Assembly (NCBI GenBank): GCA_028822885.1
Contig: JAPKCP010000018.1
Span: forward strand, 1-19,535
Origin: Yoonia sp.
Lineage (GTDB): Bacteria > Pseudomonadota > Alphaproteobacteria > Rhodobacterales > Rhodobacteraceae
Length of the DNA: 19,535 nucleotides
Reading direction: 5' to 3'
A model generated the notes under the pieces. It ran no database searches, had not been told where the DNA came from, and saw only the letters and a list, made by a program, of their open reading frames with translations. Both the position numbers and the translations under genes were made by a program. Shown here piece by piece: positions 1 through 7,691 of this stretch; the stretch's first letter is position 1; each line of letters starts with the position of its first letter.

Positions 1-85
1 ACATCGCTGACACCAGTAAACGCATGAAGCAAACCCAAGATAAGACCAGCGCAGACATCCGGGTCGATAACTCTTTCATAATCAT
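1..85 (-). CDS. Possible 5' end of a truncated minus-strand gene
   Basis: An open frame reads leftwards off the window edge from an ATG at 85, with a second in-frame ATG at 79. It is open for all 28 visible codons. An AGGGA-type ribosome-binding sequence lies just upstream of the ATG on the minus strand (about 89-95). The translated N-terminus is short and polar, then hydrophobic (ALVLSWVCFMRLLVSAM), so it could be a signal peptide or membrane anchor. Twenty-eight codons are too few to separate a gene from chance, no family is recognisable, and the body lies outside the window. Confidence 0.3.
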   Translation of the reverse strand, partial: MIMKELSTRMSALVLSWVCFMRLLVSAM

Positions 86-471
86 ACTTTCCCTACGTCA
101 AAATAGCAGTTCGGAAGTCCTCGCAGTTAGCTTCGAGATTGGTGTCTTCGCTTGGCGTCAAACGGAGCGGTTCCAGTTCATGCATCCGGCCAAAAAGCTG
201 GGGGCTTATGTCAAGCAGAAGCGGCACGTACCCGCCACGAGCACTACATTGATGATTGAGGGCTCAATGGCTCCAATGACAACCATCGTTCATAGTGGGC
301 CTTGTGCTCTGTAAAACACTATTTACGCTAACTTTTTAGGTTTATGTTGATTAACGTGAGATTCAGCGTATGACCTTAAATATGGTGTTTCTCTTTGGGA
401 ATTATCGGTTCGCAGGTGTAGTTCCACTTGGAATTCATACATCACTAAAAACTTTAGTTAGGAATAATAAA
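86..471. other. Gene-poor, AT-richer stretch
   Basis: I see no recognisable gene here. One plus-strand open frame (24-314) covers much of it, but it lacks a ribosome-binding site and resembles no family. The right part (315-471) is clearly AT-rich and probably holds the promoter of the small lipoprotein gene, although no convincing -35/-10 pair stands out. Confidence 0.5.
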
Positions 472-576
472 ATGAAGACTGTACTTTTTTTCGTAATCTT
501 GGGCCTTGCCGCGTGTTCTTCAACTAGCGGGACTGCATCTATTGCATCTGACACAACATTGATTGCAACGATCTAA
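472..576 (+). CDS. Small predicted lipoprotein (34 aa)
   Basis: The ATG at 472 encodes a 34-residue peptide, MKTVLFFVILGLAACSSTSG followed by 14 more residues. It has a short positive start, a hydrophobic core and a lipobox (LAAC) with Cys at residue 15, followed by a Ser/Thr-rich tail. This architecture predicts Sec export, lipidation and membrane anchoring, leaving a mature peptide of about 20 residues. A GGA-containing sequence ends about 9 bases upstream. An ATG at 370 in the same frame would bury the signal sequence in the middle of the protein, so the shorter start is preferred. In size it recalls entericidin-type small lipoproteins, but no sequence match to them is claimed. Its function is unknown. 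Confidence 0.6.
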   Translation: MKTVLFFVILGLAACSSTSGTASIASDTTLIATI

Positions 577-605
577 AACACTAATTAGTCGAGCTAGATC
601 ATTCA

Positions 606-636
606 GTTTCAACCTTGCAAATAGCGAGGTTGAAAC
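606..636. repeat. Perfect 10-bp inverted repeat, possible terminator of the lipoprotein gene
   Basis: GTTTCAACCT (606-615) is exactly complementary to AGGTTGAAAC (627-636) across an 11-base loop. It starts 30 bases after the stop of the small lipoprotein gene. No T-run follows on either strand, so it could end or stabilise the transcript but is not a standard intrinsic terminator. Confidence 0.55.
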
Positions 637-696
637 AACTAGTTTATGTTAGTTCAAGGCATCTCGAAGCTATGAGTATTTGATAAGCTCATTGTC

Positions 697-733
697 TTAG
701 CAGCGAGTGTGATCAGCTCACTTCGCTGACTAA
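697..733. repeat. Bulged 13-bp hairpin
   Basis: TTAG plus CAGCGA plus GTG (697-709) pairs with CAC, TCGCTG and CTAA (719-733), with single-base bulges at 722 and 729 and the loop TGATCAGCT. An A-rich run follows on the plus strand, which is the wrong polarity for an intrinsic terminator in that direction. Confidence 0.45.
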
Positions 734-889
734 AAATAAAACCACTGAAATGCTGCTCTCTTCAGGGGTGGCTAAATTTGACAGCTCACGGCAGCATTCT
801 GACGCGGTCACCAAAGCCCGGTTTAGGCAATTCTTGACATATCTAAACTCCAATGAGTGCAAATGCTGCAGTAGCATCCTCGGGAAATA

Positions 890-908
890 AGAGCTCTAAG
901 CTAGCTCT
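890..908 (-). terminator. Weak candidate terminator for mnmA
   Basis: On the minus strand, AGAGCT (plus 903-908) and AGCTCT (plus 890-895) form a 6-bp stem with a 7-base loop, followed by TATTT. It lies about 20 bases after the mnmA stop. The stem is short and the T-tract poor, so the call is tentative. Confidence 0.3.
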
Positions 909-926
909 AGCACGTCACAAAACAGC

Positions 927-2066
927 TCAGTAGCCCCGCCAGATCCATCCGCCACCCAGTACGCGCGTCCCATCAGGGTCATAGAACACGCAGGCTTGAC
1001 CCGGTGAAACGCCTTCTTCGGCGACGAGCAGTTCGACCTCTGCCTCTGTATCAGAGATTGGCCGCAATACCGCGTCGATTGGGGGCCGGGTTGAACGGAC
1101 TTTAACGGCGATTTTGCGCTCACCACCGGCAAGAAACCCGCCATCTCCAAGCCAGTTGATTTCCCGCAAGGGGACTTGGCGGGTCGCCAGCAGCGCTTTT
1201 GGGCCAACAATCACGTGTTTCGCATCCACGTCCAACCGCACCACATACAGCGGATCAGCTAGCCCACCGATGCCAAGCCCACGTCTTTGGCCAATCGTAT
1301 AGTGGATTACGCCGTGATGTTGGGCCAACACGTTTCCGTCCATGTCCACGATATCGCCAGGTTCCGCAGCACCGGGGCGAAGTTTCTTGATGACGGACGC
1401 GTAATCGCCGTTGGGCACAAAGCAAATATCTTGACTGTCGGGCTTGTCGGCCACGCTAAGCCCGTATTTGGCGGCAAGCGCACGGGTCTCATCTTTGCTT
1501 TTCAGATGGCCAAGCGGGAAGCGTAGATAATCAAGCTGGTCTTGCTTGGTTGAGAACAGAAAATACGACTGGTCGCGATTCGAATCGCCTGCAGTGTGCA
1601 GCTCTGCCCCTGCATCACCCATCATGCGTTGAATATAATGGCCAGTAGCCATGCAATCGGCGTCTAAATCACGAGCGGTTTCCAATAGGTCTTTGAACTT
1701 CACCCGCTCGTTGCACCGTATGCAGGGAACCGGCGTCGCACCGGCAAGGTAGCTGTCGGCAAATTCATCAATCACCGCCTCGCGGAAGGTATTCTCATAA
1801 TCAAGAACGTAGTGTGGAAACCCCATTTCCTCTGCAACACGTCGCGCATCATGGATATCACGGCCCGCACAGCACGCCCCTTTTTTTGCCAAAGCAGCGC
1901 CATGATCGTACAACTGCAGCGTAACGCCGACAACATCGTAGCCTTCTTCAGCAAGTTGGGCTGCAACTACAGAGCTATCTACGCCACCCGACATTGCAAC
2001 CACGACCCGTGTTTCTGCGGGTGTTTTAGCAAAACCGAGCGAATTTAGCGGTTGGTCGAGGGACAT
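927..2066 (-). CDS. mnmA: tRNA-specific 2-thiouridylase MnmA
   Basis: MnmA transfers sulfur to U34 of the tRNAs for Lys, Glu and Gln, after ATP-dependent adenylation of the base, in the cytoplasm. From the ATG at 2066 the product is 379 residues. It has the PP-loop SGGVDSS at 26-32, the nucleophilic Cys in CIRCN at 115, and the persulfide-accepting Cys in DICFV at 215. These correspond to Cys102 and Cys199 of E. coli MnmA, and the length is normal. A GTG at 2072, two codons earlier in frame, is an alternative start; neither has a strong ribosome-binding site. The gene is divergent from sciP, and the spacer between them carries both promoters. Confidence 0.96.
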   Translation of the reverse strand: MSLDQPLNSLGFAKTPAETRVVVAMSGGVDSSVVAAQLAEEGYDVVGVTLQLYDHGAALAKKGACCAGRDIHDARRVAEEMGFPHYVLDYENTFREAVIDEFADSYLAGATPVPCIRCNERVKFKDLLETARDLDADCMATGHYIQRMMGDAGAELHTAGDSNRDQSYFLFSTKQDQLDYLRFPLGHLKSKDETRALAAKYGLSVADKPDSQDICFVPNGDYASVIKKLRPGAAEPGDIVDMDGNVLAQHHGVIHYTIGQRRGLGIGGLADPLYVVRLDVDAKHVIVGPKALLATRQVPLREINWLGDGGFLAGGERKIAVKVRSTRPPIDAVLRPISDTEAEVELLVAEEGVSPGQACVFYDPDGTRVLGGGWIWRGY

Positions 2067-2177
2067 ATTCACACCATTTTTTAAAGGGCTTTGTGCGCAT
2101 TTCCACTAAATTTCAACAAAATGCAAGGAACTCTGTTCTGGCAAGCTTACCGAAACTTAAGTGATGTGCCTCATATG

Positions 2178-2202
2178 TCTTTGCAAGTTACCATTGCAAA
2201 GG
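2178..2202 (+). promoter_or_regulatory. Hairpin at the sciP ribosome-binding site
   Basis: CTTTGCAA (2179-2186) and TTGCAAAG (2194-2201) form a perfect 8-bp stem with the 7-base loop GTTACCA, and a further G-U pair at 2178/2202. The 3' arm contains the first bases of the AAGGGAAG ribosome-binding sequence of sciP (2199-2206). In RNA this would partly hide that site; in DNA it is a dyad that a dimeric regulator could bind. Confidence 0.5.
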
Positions 2203-2210
2203 GAAGTAAG

Positions 2211-2489
2211 ATGTTTTTGCGAAAGATAGATGGGCCACGGTCAGTGACCCTGCCTGACGGGTCGATCATGACCCGTGCAGATTTACCGCAGGAAGATACG
2301 CGTCGGTGGGTCGCCTCACGCAAGGCGGCGGTGATTAAAGCCGTTGGTGCGGGGTTAGTCACGCGCGCTGAGGCGTTGGAGCGGTATAGTTTGTCTGATG
2401 ATGAGTTTTCAGAGTGGGAAATGGCGGTGTCAGAACACGGTGAAGCCGCGTTAAAAACAACAGCATTGCAACGCTATAGACAACCTTAG
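2211..2489 (+). CDS. sciP: SciP family CtrA inhibitor (DUF1153)
   Basis: This 92-residue protein matches the DUF1153/SciP family over its whole length: LPDGSIMTRADLP, then RRWVASRKAAVIKAV, then GLVTRAEALERYSLSDDEF, and the ending ALQRYRQ. Residues 35-75 are a helix-turn-helix. In Caulobacter, SciP binds the DNA-binding domain of CtrA and prevents CtrA from activating transcription, mainly in G1 cells. The ATG at 2211 is chosen because it follows the strong site AAGGGAAG and because the family starts here; the same frame extends up to 2091 without a good site. It lies 90 bases upstream of ctrA on the same strand, so inhibitor and target gene are neighbours and may share a transcript. Confidence 0.92.
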   Translation: MFLRKIDGPRSVTLPDGSIMTRADLPQEDTRRWVASRKAAVIKAVGAGLVTRAEALERYSLSDDEFSEWEMAVSEHGEAALKTTALQRYRQP

Positions 2490-2516
2490 CGCGAAATGAC
2501 ATCTTTCAACTAACCG

Positions 2517-2532
2517 GTAACGCGTCATTAAC
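2517..2532. promoter_or_regulatory. Near-consensus CtrA binding site upstream of ctrA
   Basis: Read on the minus strand, the sequence is GTTAA, seven bases, then TTAC. This is one mismatch from the CtrA full site TTAA-N7-TTAA. It lies about 48 bases before the ctrA ATG, a position that fits autoregulation as known in Caulobacter. Binding itself is inferred. Confidence 0.5.
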
Positions 2533-2579
2533 TATTGTCGCCATAAGGTGGTGGTACCACGAAAAAGCGGAGAGAACTG

Positions 2580-3293
2580 ATGCGTGTACTGCTGGTCGAA
2601 GACGATCCTACGACATCCAAAAGCATTGAGCTAATGCTGACACATGCCAATTTGAATGTCTATGCGACTGACCTTGGGGAGGAAGGGATCGATTTGGCGA
2701 AGTTGTATGATTACGATCTAATCCTTCTGGACCTCAATCTGCCTGATATGAACGGGCATGAGGTGTTGCGACAACTCAGGATGAGCCGCATTAGCACACC
2801 CATTCTTATCCTTACAGGCGACGATAGTACTGAAGGTAAAATAAAAGGATTTGGTTTTGGTGCAGATGACTATCTGACAAAGCCATTCCATCGTGAGGAA
2901 TTGATTGCACGCATTCATGCAATCATCCGACGGTCGAAAGGCCATGCGCAGTCGATCATCAAGACTGGCCGCATATCTGTCAACCTAGACGCGAAGACTG
3001 TTGATGTTGGGGGGGCGACGGTTCACCTCACTGGAAAAGAATATCAGATGCTTGAGTTGTTGAGCCTGCGAAAAGGCACGACACTGACAAAAGAGATGTT
3101 CCTGAACCATCTTTACGGCGGTATGGACGAGCCTGAATTGAAGATCATCGATGTATTTATTTGCAAGCTTCGTAAGAAGCTCAGCAATGCAACGGACGGT
3201 GAAAACCACATTGAGACTGTTTGGGGGCGTGGCTACGTACTGCGCGACCCAGAGGTAGGCGCGAATGAAGAACGGATTGCTGTTGGGGCCTAG
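2580..3293 (+). CDS. ctrA: Cell-cycle response regulator CtrA
   Basis: CtrA is the OmpR/PhoB-type master regulator of Alphaproteobacteria. In Caulobacter it controls cell-cycle genes and blocks the replication origin; in Rhodobacteraceae it mainly governs motility and gene transfer agents. The 237-residue product has a receiver domain (1-120) with acidic residues in VEDD, the phosphorylated Asp at 51 (LILLDLNLPD) and Lys in TKPFH. Its winged-helix domain includes LTGKEYQMLELL, KIIDVFICKLRKKL and ETVWGRGYVLRDP, nearly identical to the Caulobacter protein. GGAGAG precedes the ATG. The C-terminus reads RIAVGA rather than the Ala-Ala ending that ClpXP recognises in Caulobacter. A candidate CtrA site upstream suggests autoregulation, and sciP is the upstream neighbour. 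Confidence 0.97.
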   Translation: MRVLLVEDDPTTSKSIELMLTHANLNVYATDLGEEGIDLAKLYDYDLILLDLNLPDMNGHEVLRQLRMSRISTPILILTGDDSTEGKIKGFGFGADDYLTKPFHREELIARIHAIIRRSKGHAQSIIKTGRISVNLDAKTVDVGGATVHLTGKEYQMLELLSLRKGTTLTKEMFLNHLYGGMDEPELKIIDVFICKLRKKLSNATDGENHIETVWGRGYVLRDPEVGANEERIAVGA

Positions 3294-3295
3294 CC

Positions 3296-3363
3296 GCGAC
3301 CGATGCATGACGATGAATAATGATCAGGGTGACCGATCTGGCTGGACGCGCTAGATCGGTCGC
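3296..3363 (+). terminator. Competing hairpins after ctrA, possible terminator or attenuator
   Basis: The segment AGATCGGTCGC (3353-3363) can pair in two exclusive ways. Its last nine bases (3355-3363) are a perfect complement of GCGACCGAT (3296-3304), which begins 3 bases after the ctrA stop. Its first nine (3353-3361) are a perfect complement of GACCGATCT (3331-3339). No T-run follows, so this is not a classical intrinsic terminator. It may stabilise the ctrA 3' end or reduce read-through into ligA. Confidence 0.45.
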
Positions 3364-3417
3364 ACTAAAACTTTGCAAATCCGCCGTACTGGCGTTTGGT
3401 GTGCAAAGGGCAAAGCA

Positions 3418-5577
3418 ATGTCGCAGGAAAATGCGGAAAGTAATGTTAAAGACCTGCTGACGATCAACGCCGCTGATGTTGTCGCAGCGGATGCAGTGGG
3501 GCTACTCGAAAGGCTGGCCAGTCTTCTTGGCAATGCAAACACTGCGTACCACACGCAGGATGATCCAGCTTTCGATGATGCGACTTATGATAGATTGAAA
3601 CGTCTTAATCTAACGATTGAAACTGCTTTTCCACATCTAAAAGCTGCGCAAAGCCCGTCGGATCAGGTTGGTGCATCCGTATCTGAGAAGTTCACCAAAA
3701 TCACGCATGCCGTTCGGATGTTATCGCTTGGGAACGCCTTCAACACAGGCGATGTCGCTGATTTTGAAAAAAGTGTCCGGAAGTTTCTGAATATTGGGGA
3801 TGAAACGCCGCTTTCATTTACCGCTGAACCAAAGATAGACGGCTTATCGCTATCGCTTCGGTATGAAAACGGATCACTAAAACAGGCGGCGACACGCGGC
3901 GACGGTACCGTTGGCGAAAACGTTTTAGCCAACGCTTTGACAATTTCGGATATTCCCCAGCAGATTTCAGGAGCGCCTGACGTGCTGGAAGTTCGTGGCG
4001 AGGTCTACATGAGCCATAGTGACTTCGCCGCGCTAAATGACCGTCAGATTGAAAGTGGCGGCAAGACATTTGCAAACCCACGTAATGCGGCTGCAGGATC
4101 GTTGCGGCAGCTTGATTCTGCGATAACAGCTGCCAGACCTCTTCGGTTTTTTGCATACGCTTGGGGCGAGGTGTCTGCACCTTTGGCGGATACGCAAACG
4201 GGCGCCATTGCAAAGCTTGCGTCGCTTGGGTTTAGTACCAATCCGTTAACCAAAACCTGTCGTAGTGCCGCGGACATGACGGCACATTATGACAGCATCG
4301 GCGGTCAGCGCGCTGATCTTGGATACGACATTGATGGCGTTGTTTATAAGGTGGATGATCTTGAGCTGCAACGTAGGTTAGGGTTCAGATCAACAACGCC
4401 CCGTTGGGCAATTGCGCACAAATTCCCTGCAGAATTAGCTTGGACAACGCTTTTGGCCATCGATATTCAAGTTGGCCGCACGGGCGCATTGTCGCCTGTT
4501 GCACGGCTTGCGCCAGTGACAGTTGGCGGCGTGGTTGTATCAAACGCAACTTTGCACAACGAAGATTACATTACAGGTTTTGGCGGTGACGGAGCCCCCA
4601 TTCGTGAGGGCCGCGATTTGCGGATCGGTGATTTGGTTCAGGTCTACCGGGCTGGTGACGTCATTCCTAAAATCCGAGATGTGGATTTATCAAAACGCCC
4701 CTCCAGTTCTGTCCCCTATATATTTCCCAATACTTGTCCTGAATGTGGATCGCCCGCTTCGCGCGAAGCAGGTGACGTTGTGCGCCGATGTACTGGTGGC
4801 TTAATTTGCCCGGCCCAAGCTGTTGAAAAGTTGAAGCATTTTGTGGGACGCAGTGCGTTTGACATCGAAGGGCTTGGTGCCAAGCAGGTTGAGTATTTTT
4901 ATAACGACGCGGCGCTAGCGATCAAAGAGCCTGCAGACATTTTCACACTTCGTGCACGTAACAATGCGGATTTCACAAAGCTTGAAAACCGGGACGGATT
5001 TGGCAAGACAAGTGTGAATAACCTGTTTGACGCGATTGATGAAAAGCGACGCATCCCTTTGGACAGACTGGTTTTCTCGCTTGGGATTCGTCATGTCGGC
5101 GAGGCTGGTGCGTCCCTTTTGGCTAACCATTATGGCAGTTGGACTGCTTTAGCGGACGCTGTTGATACCGCTATTGTTGGCGAAGGCCCGTCGTGGGATG
5201 ATCTTTTGGCGATTGATGGCGTCGGAGCGGTCATGGCTAACTCATTCCTTGATGCGTTGCATAACACGGCTGAACGGGCCTCTATCAATCGGTTAGTGGC
5301 TGAATTGAACGTCCAAGACGCTGTGATCAGGGACACTTCGGACAGCCCCGTTGCGGGCAAAACGGTCGTGTTTTCAGGGACGTTGGAAAAAATGACCCGC
5401 GCAGAGGCGAAGGCCCGCGCCGAAACATTGGGCGCAAAGGTATCTGGATCGGTCAGTGCCAAGACGGACCTGCTGATTGCGGGACCGGGTGCTGGATCGA
5501 AGGCCAAAAAGGCCGCTGAATTAGGCGTCAAAACTGTGGATGAGGACGGCTGGTTGGCGCTGATTGGTGACGCATGA
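3418..5577 (+). CDS. ligA: NAD-dependent DNA ligase LigA
   Basis: LigA seals nicks in replication and repair using NAD+. From the ATG at 3418 the product is 719 residues, slightly long for the family. It shows the N-terminal Ia domain with YHTQDDPAFDDATYD (44-58) and the adenylated Lys139 in EPKIDG. Next come the nucleotidyltransferase motifs (RGEVYM, NPRNAAAGSLRQ, DGVVYKV), the OB fold (VGRTGALSPVARL) and a four-Cys zinc site starting at CPECG (440). Helix-hairpin-helix repeats and a C-terminal BRCT domain (about 645-719) follow. A TTG at 3373 would add 15 unconserved residues, whereas the ATG follows AAAGGG. The stop overlaps the recG start (ATGA), so the two genes are translationally coupled in a repair operon. 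Confidence 0.97.
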   Translation: MSQENAESNVKDLLTINAADVVAADAVGLLERLASLLGNANTAYHTQDDPAFDDATYDRLKRLNLTIETAFPHLKAAQSPSDQVGASVSEKFTKITHAVRMLSLGNAFNTGDVADFEKSVRKFLNIGDETPLSFTAEPKIDGLSLSLRYENGSLKQAATRGDGTVGENVLANALTISDIPQQISGAPDVLEVRGEVYMSHSDFAALNDRQIESGGKTFANPRNAAAGSLRQLDSAITAARPLRFFAYAWGEVSAPLADTQTGAIAKLASLGFSTNPLTKTCRSAADMTAHYDSIGGQRADLGYDIDGVVYKVDDLELQRRLGFRSTTPRWAIAHKFPAELAWTTLLAIDIQVGRTGALSPVARLAPVTVGGVVVSNATLHNEDYITGFGGDGAPIREGRDLRIGDLVQVYRAGDVIPKIRDVDLSKRPSSSVPYIFPNTCPECGSPASREAGDVVRRCTGGLICPAQAVEKLKHFVGRSAFDIEGLGAKQVEYFYNDAALAIKEPADIFTLRARNNADFTKLENRDGFGKTSVNNLFDAIDEKRRIPLDRLVFSLGIRHVGEAGASLLANHYGSWTALADAVDTAIVGEGPSWDDLLAIDGVGAVMANSFLDALHNTAERASINRLVAELNVQDAVIRDTSDSPVAGKTVVFSGTLEKMTRAEAKARAETLGAKVSGSVSAKTDLLIAGPGAGSKAKKAAELGVKTVDEDGWLALIGDA

Positions 5578-7664
5578 GCGGACGGCCAGACGTTCTTTTC
5601 CCGCTGTTTGCAGGTCTACAAACGCTTGATGGGATTGGTCCAAAAACGGCTCTGACACTTCAGGACGCTGGCATCGAAAAGCCACGCGATATTCTGATGA
5701 CCCTACCAATGAGCGGTGTTGACCGTCAATTGCGCGGATCGGTGCGCGATATTGTTGCGCCGGCCGTTGCCACTGTAACGGTGACGGTTGGCGCACATTA
5801 TCCCCCTGCAACGCGTGGGCGTCCATATCGCGTCCACGTGACGGATGAACAAATGGAGTTTCAACTCGTGTTTTTTCATGCACGGGCGGAATATTTGCAA
5901 AAGGTCCTGCCAACTGGGCAAAAGCGGATTGTTTCAGGCAAGGTTGAGATTTTCGATAGTATCGCTCAGATGGTTCATCCCGATCACATTGTAACCCCTG
6001 ATGAAGTGACGACATTTCCTGCGTTTGAGCCAGTTTATCCGTTGCACGCTGGGATTACGCAGAAACTAATGTGGAAAGCGACCCGGTCTGCGTTGGAAAA
6101 GTCACCTGAGGTTTCAGAGTGGATTGATGCAGAATTGGTCAAGCGCGAAGGCTGGCCGAATTGGTTTGAAGCGTTCACGCGGGCGCATACGCCCGAAACC
6201 ATGCAGGACCTATCGCCAGAACATCCGGCGCGGGCGCGTTTGGCCTATGATGAGCTGTTCGCCCATCAGATTACGCTCGCATTGGCGCGTGCTGTTGCCC
6301 GTAAAGGTAAAGGATTTGGATCAAAAGGTACTGGAGCTTTGCAGCGTAAAGTATTGGACGCATTGCCATACAATCCAACGGGTGCGCAATCGCGTGCAGT
6401 ATCTGAGATTACAGCAGACATGGCCTTGCCGCTCAAGATGAACCGGCTTTTGCAAGGCGATGTGGGGTCGGGCAAAACGCTCGTGGCGCTGATGGCATTG
6501 CTCGTTGTTGTGGAATCTGGCGGGCAGGGTGTCATGATGGCCCCAACCGAAATCCTTGCGCGGCAGCATCTGGATGGGTTGCAACCGTTGGCCGCTGATG
6601 CAGGCGTTCGGCTTGAAATTTTGACTGGCCGCGACAAAGGCAAGGGGCGTGCAGAAAAGTTGCAGGCGCTTGTGGACGGTGACATTCAAATTTTGGTCGG
6701 CACCCATGCCGTGTTTCAAAAAGATGTGTTTTTCCATGATTTGCGGCTGGCTGTGATTGATGAACAGCACAGGTTTGGTGTGGCCCAGCGGATGGAATTG
6801 GGCGCAAAAGGGCAGGCGGTTGATGTGCTGGTCATGACAGCAACCCCAATCCCACGATCGCTGGCGCTGGCGCAATACGGTGATATGGATGTGTCAGTTC
6901 TGGACGAAAAGCCACCAGGTCGGACGCCCGTACAAACGGCTTTGGTATCGACCGACCGCATGGACGAAGTCGTTGAGAAACTTCGCAAAGCTGTGGCTGA
7001 CGGAAAGCAGGCCTATTGGGTTTGCCCACTGGTTGAGGAAAGCGAATTCCTAGATATGACCGCCGCCGAAGAGCGATTCAAGCGGTTGCGCGCAGCCTTG
7101 GGTGAAGGTGTCGTTGGGTTGGTACACGGTCAAATGCCCCCTGCCGACAAAGACGCTGCGATGGCCAAATTTGTTGCGGGTGAGACCAAGGTTTTGGTTG
7201 CGACAACAGTAATTGAGGTTGGGGTGAATATTCCCAACGCATCGATCATGATGATTGAACGCGCTGAGACGTTTGGTCTTGCGCAATTGCACCAGTTACG
7301 GGGCAGGGTTGGGCGTGGCTCTGCGGCCTCGACTTGTTTGCTGTTGTTTCAAGAGCCGATGTCGGAAACTGGGCGGCGTCGTTTGGAAATTCTGCGCGAA
7401 ACTGAGGACGGGTTCCGCATTTCTGAGGAAGACCTGATGATGCGCGGTGCTGGTGACGTGATTGGGACGGCGCAATCGGGGCTGCCACGCTTTCGGATCG
7501 CTGATTTGGAACGTCAGGCAGGATTGATGCAGATTGCCCAAAGTGACGCCAGAAAACTGCTGTCGGATGATCCAGCGTTGGAAACGGCACGCGGGAAGGC
7601 CGTCCGAGTTCTACTTTGGTTAATGGAACAAGACAAAGCGATCCGTTTAATATCAGTGGGTTAA
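5574..7664 (+). CDS. recG: ATP-dependent DNA helicase RecG
   Basis: RecG is a superfamily 2 helicase that regresses stalled forks and processes Holliday junctions and R-loops. The 696-residue product has an N-terminal wedge (OB) domain that contacts branched DNA, then Walker A GDVGSGKT at 295-302. Motif II is DEQH at 396-399, the normal RecG form. It continues with TATPIPRSLAL (motif III), TTVIEVGVNIPNA (motif V) and QLRGRVGRG (motif VI), plus the C-terminal region containing MMRGAGDVIGTAQSG. Length is typical. The start is fixed by the ATGA overlap with ligA. The downstream gene is separated by about 110 bases with its own control elements. Confidence 0.97.
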   Translation: MSGRPDVLFPLFAGLQTLDGIGPKTALTLQDAGIEKPRDILMTLPMSGVDRQLRGSVRDIVAPAVATVTVTVGAHYPPATRGRPYRVHVTDEQMEFQLVFFHARAEYLQKVLPTGQKRIVSGKVEIFDSIAQMVHPDHIVTPDEVTTFPAFEPVYPLHAGITQKLMWKATRSALEKSPEVSEWIDAELVKREGWPNWFEAFTRAHTPETMQDLSPEHPARARLAYDELFAHQITLALARAVARKGKGFGSKGTGALQRKVLDALPYNPTGAQSRAVSEITADMALPLKMNRLLQGDVGSGKTLVALMALLVVVESGGQGVMMAPTEILARQHLDGLQPLAADAGVRLEILTGRDKGKGRAEKLQALVDGDIQILVGTHAVFQKDVFFHDLRLAVIDEQHRFGVAQRMELGAKGQAVDVLVMTATPIPRSLALAQYGDMDVSVLDEKPPGRTPVQTALVSTDRMDEVVEKLRKAVADGKQAYWVCPLVEESEFLDMTAAEERFKRLRAALGEGVVGLVHGQMPPADKDAAMAKFVAGETKVLVATTVIEVGVNIPNASIMMIERAETFGLAQLHQLRGRVGRGSAASTCLLLFQEPMSETGRRRLEILRETEDGFRISEEDLMMRGAGDVIGTAQSGLPRFRIADLERQAGLMQIAQSDARKLLSDDPALETARGKAVRVLLWLMEQDKAIRLISVG

Positions 7665-7691
7665 CGTTTCAGCACCGAAAATTCTCACAAA

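Larger units (their letters stand above)
577..926. other. Non-coding stretch rich in inverted repeats
   Basis: No gene is supported in these 350 bases. They hold a perfect 10-bp hairpin (606-636), a 13-bp hairpin with two bulges (697-733), and three copies of AATGCTGC in alternating orientation (749-756, 791-798 inverted, 862-869). At the right end is a short stem that could serve as a weak mnmA terminator (890-908). The density of dyads suggests transcript ends or remnants of a mobile or repeat element. Confidence 0.5.

Noticed and set aside
24..314. 96-codon plus-strand open frame
   Set aside because: It has no ribosome-binding site before the ATG, no family resemblance, no membrane or signal pattern, and an unconvincing composition. 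It is probably a chance frame in non-coding or decayed sequence.
835..866. TTGACA as a plus-strand promoter
   Set aside because: No -10 element occurs at 16-18 bases, and no plus-strand gene follows before the convergent mnmA.
2128..2139. GAAC-TCT-GTTC palindrome upstream of sciP as a LexA site
   Set aside because: The alphaproteobacterial LexA box is a direct repeat with seven bases between halves. This is a short inverted repeat with three.
3818..4213. 131-codon minus-strand frame
   Set aside because: It lies wholly inside the conserved nucleotidyltransferase domain of ligA.
6759..6770. DEQH instead of DEAH in RecG as a mutation
   Set aside because: DEQH followed by RFG is the normal motif II of RecG proteins.
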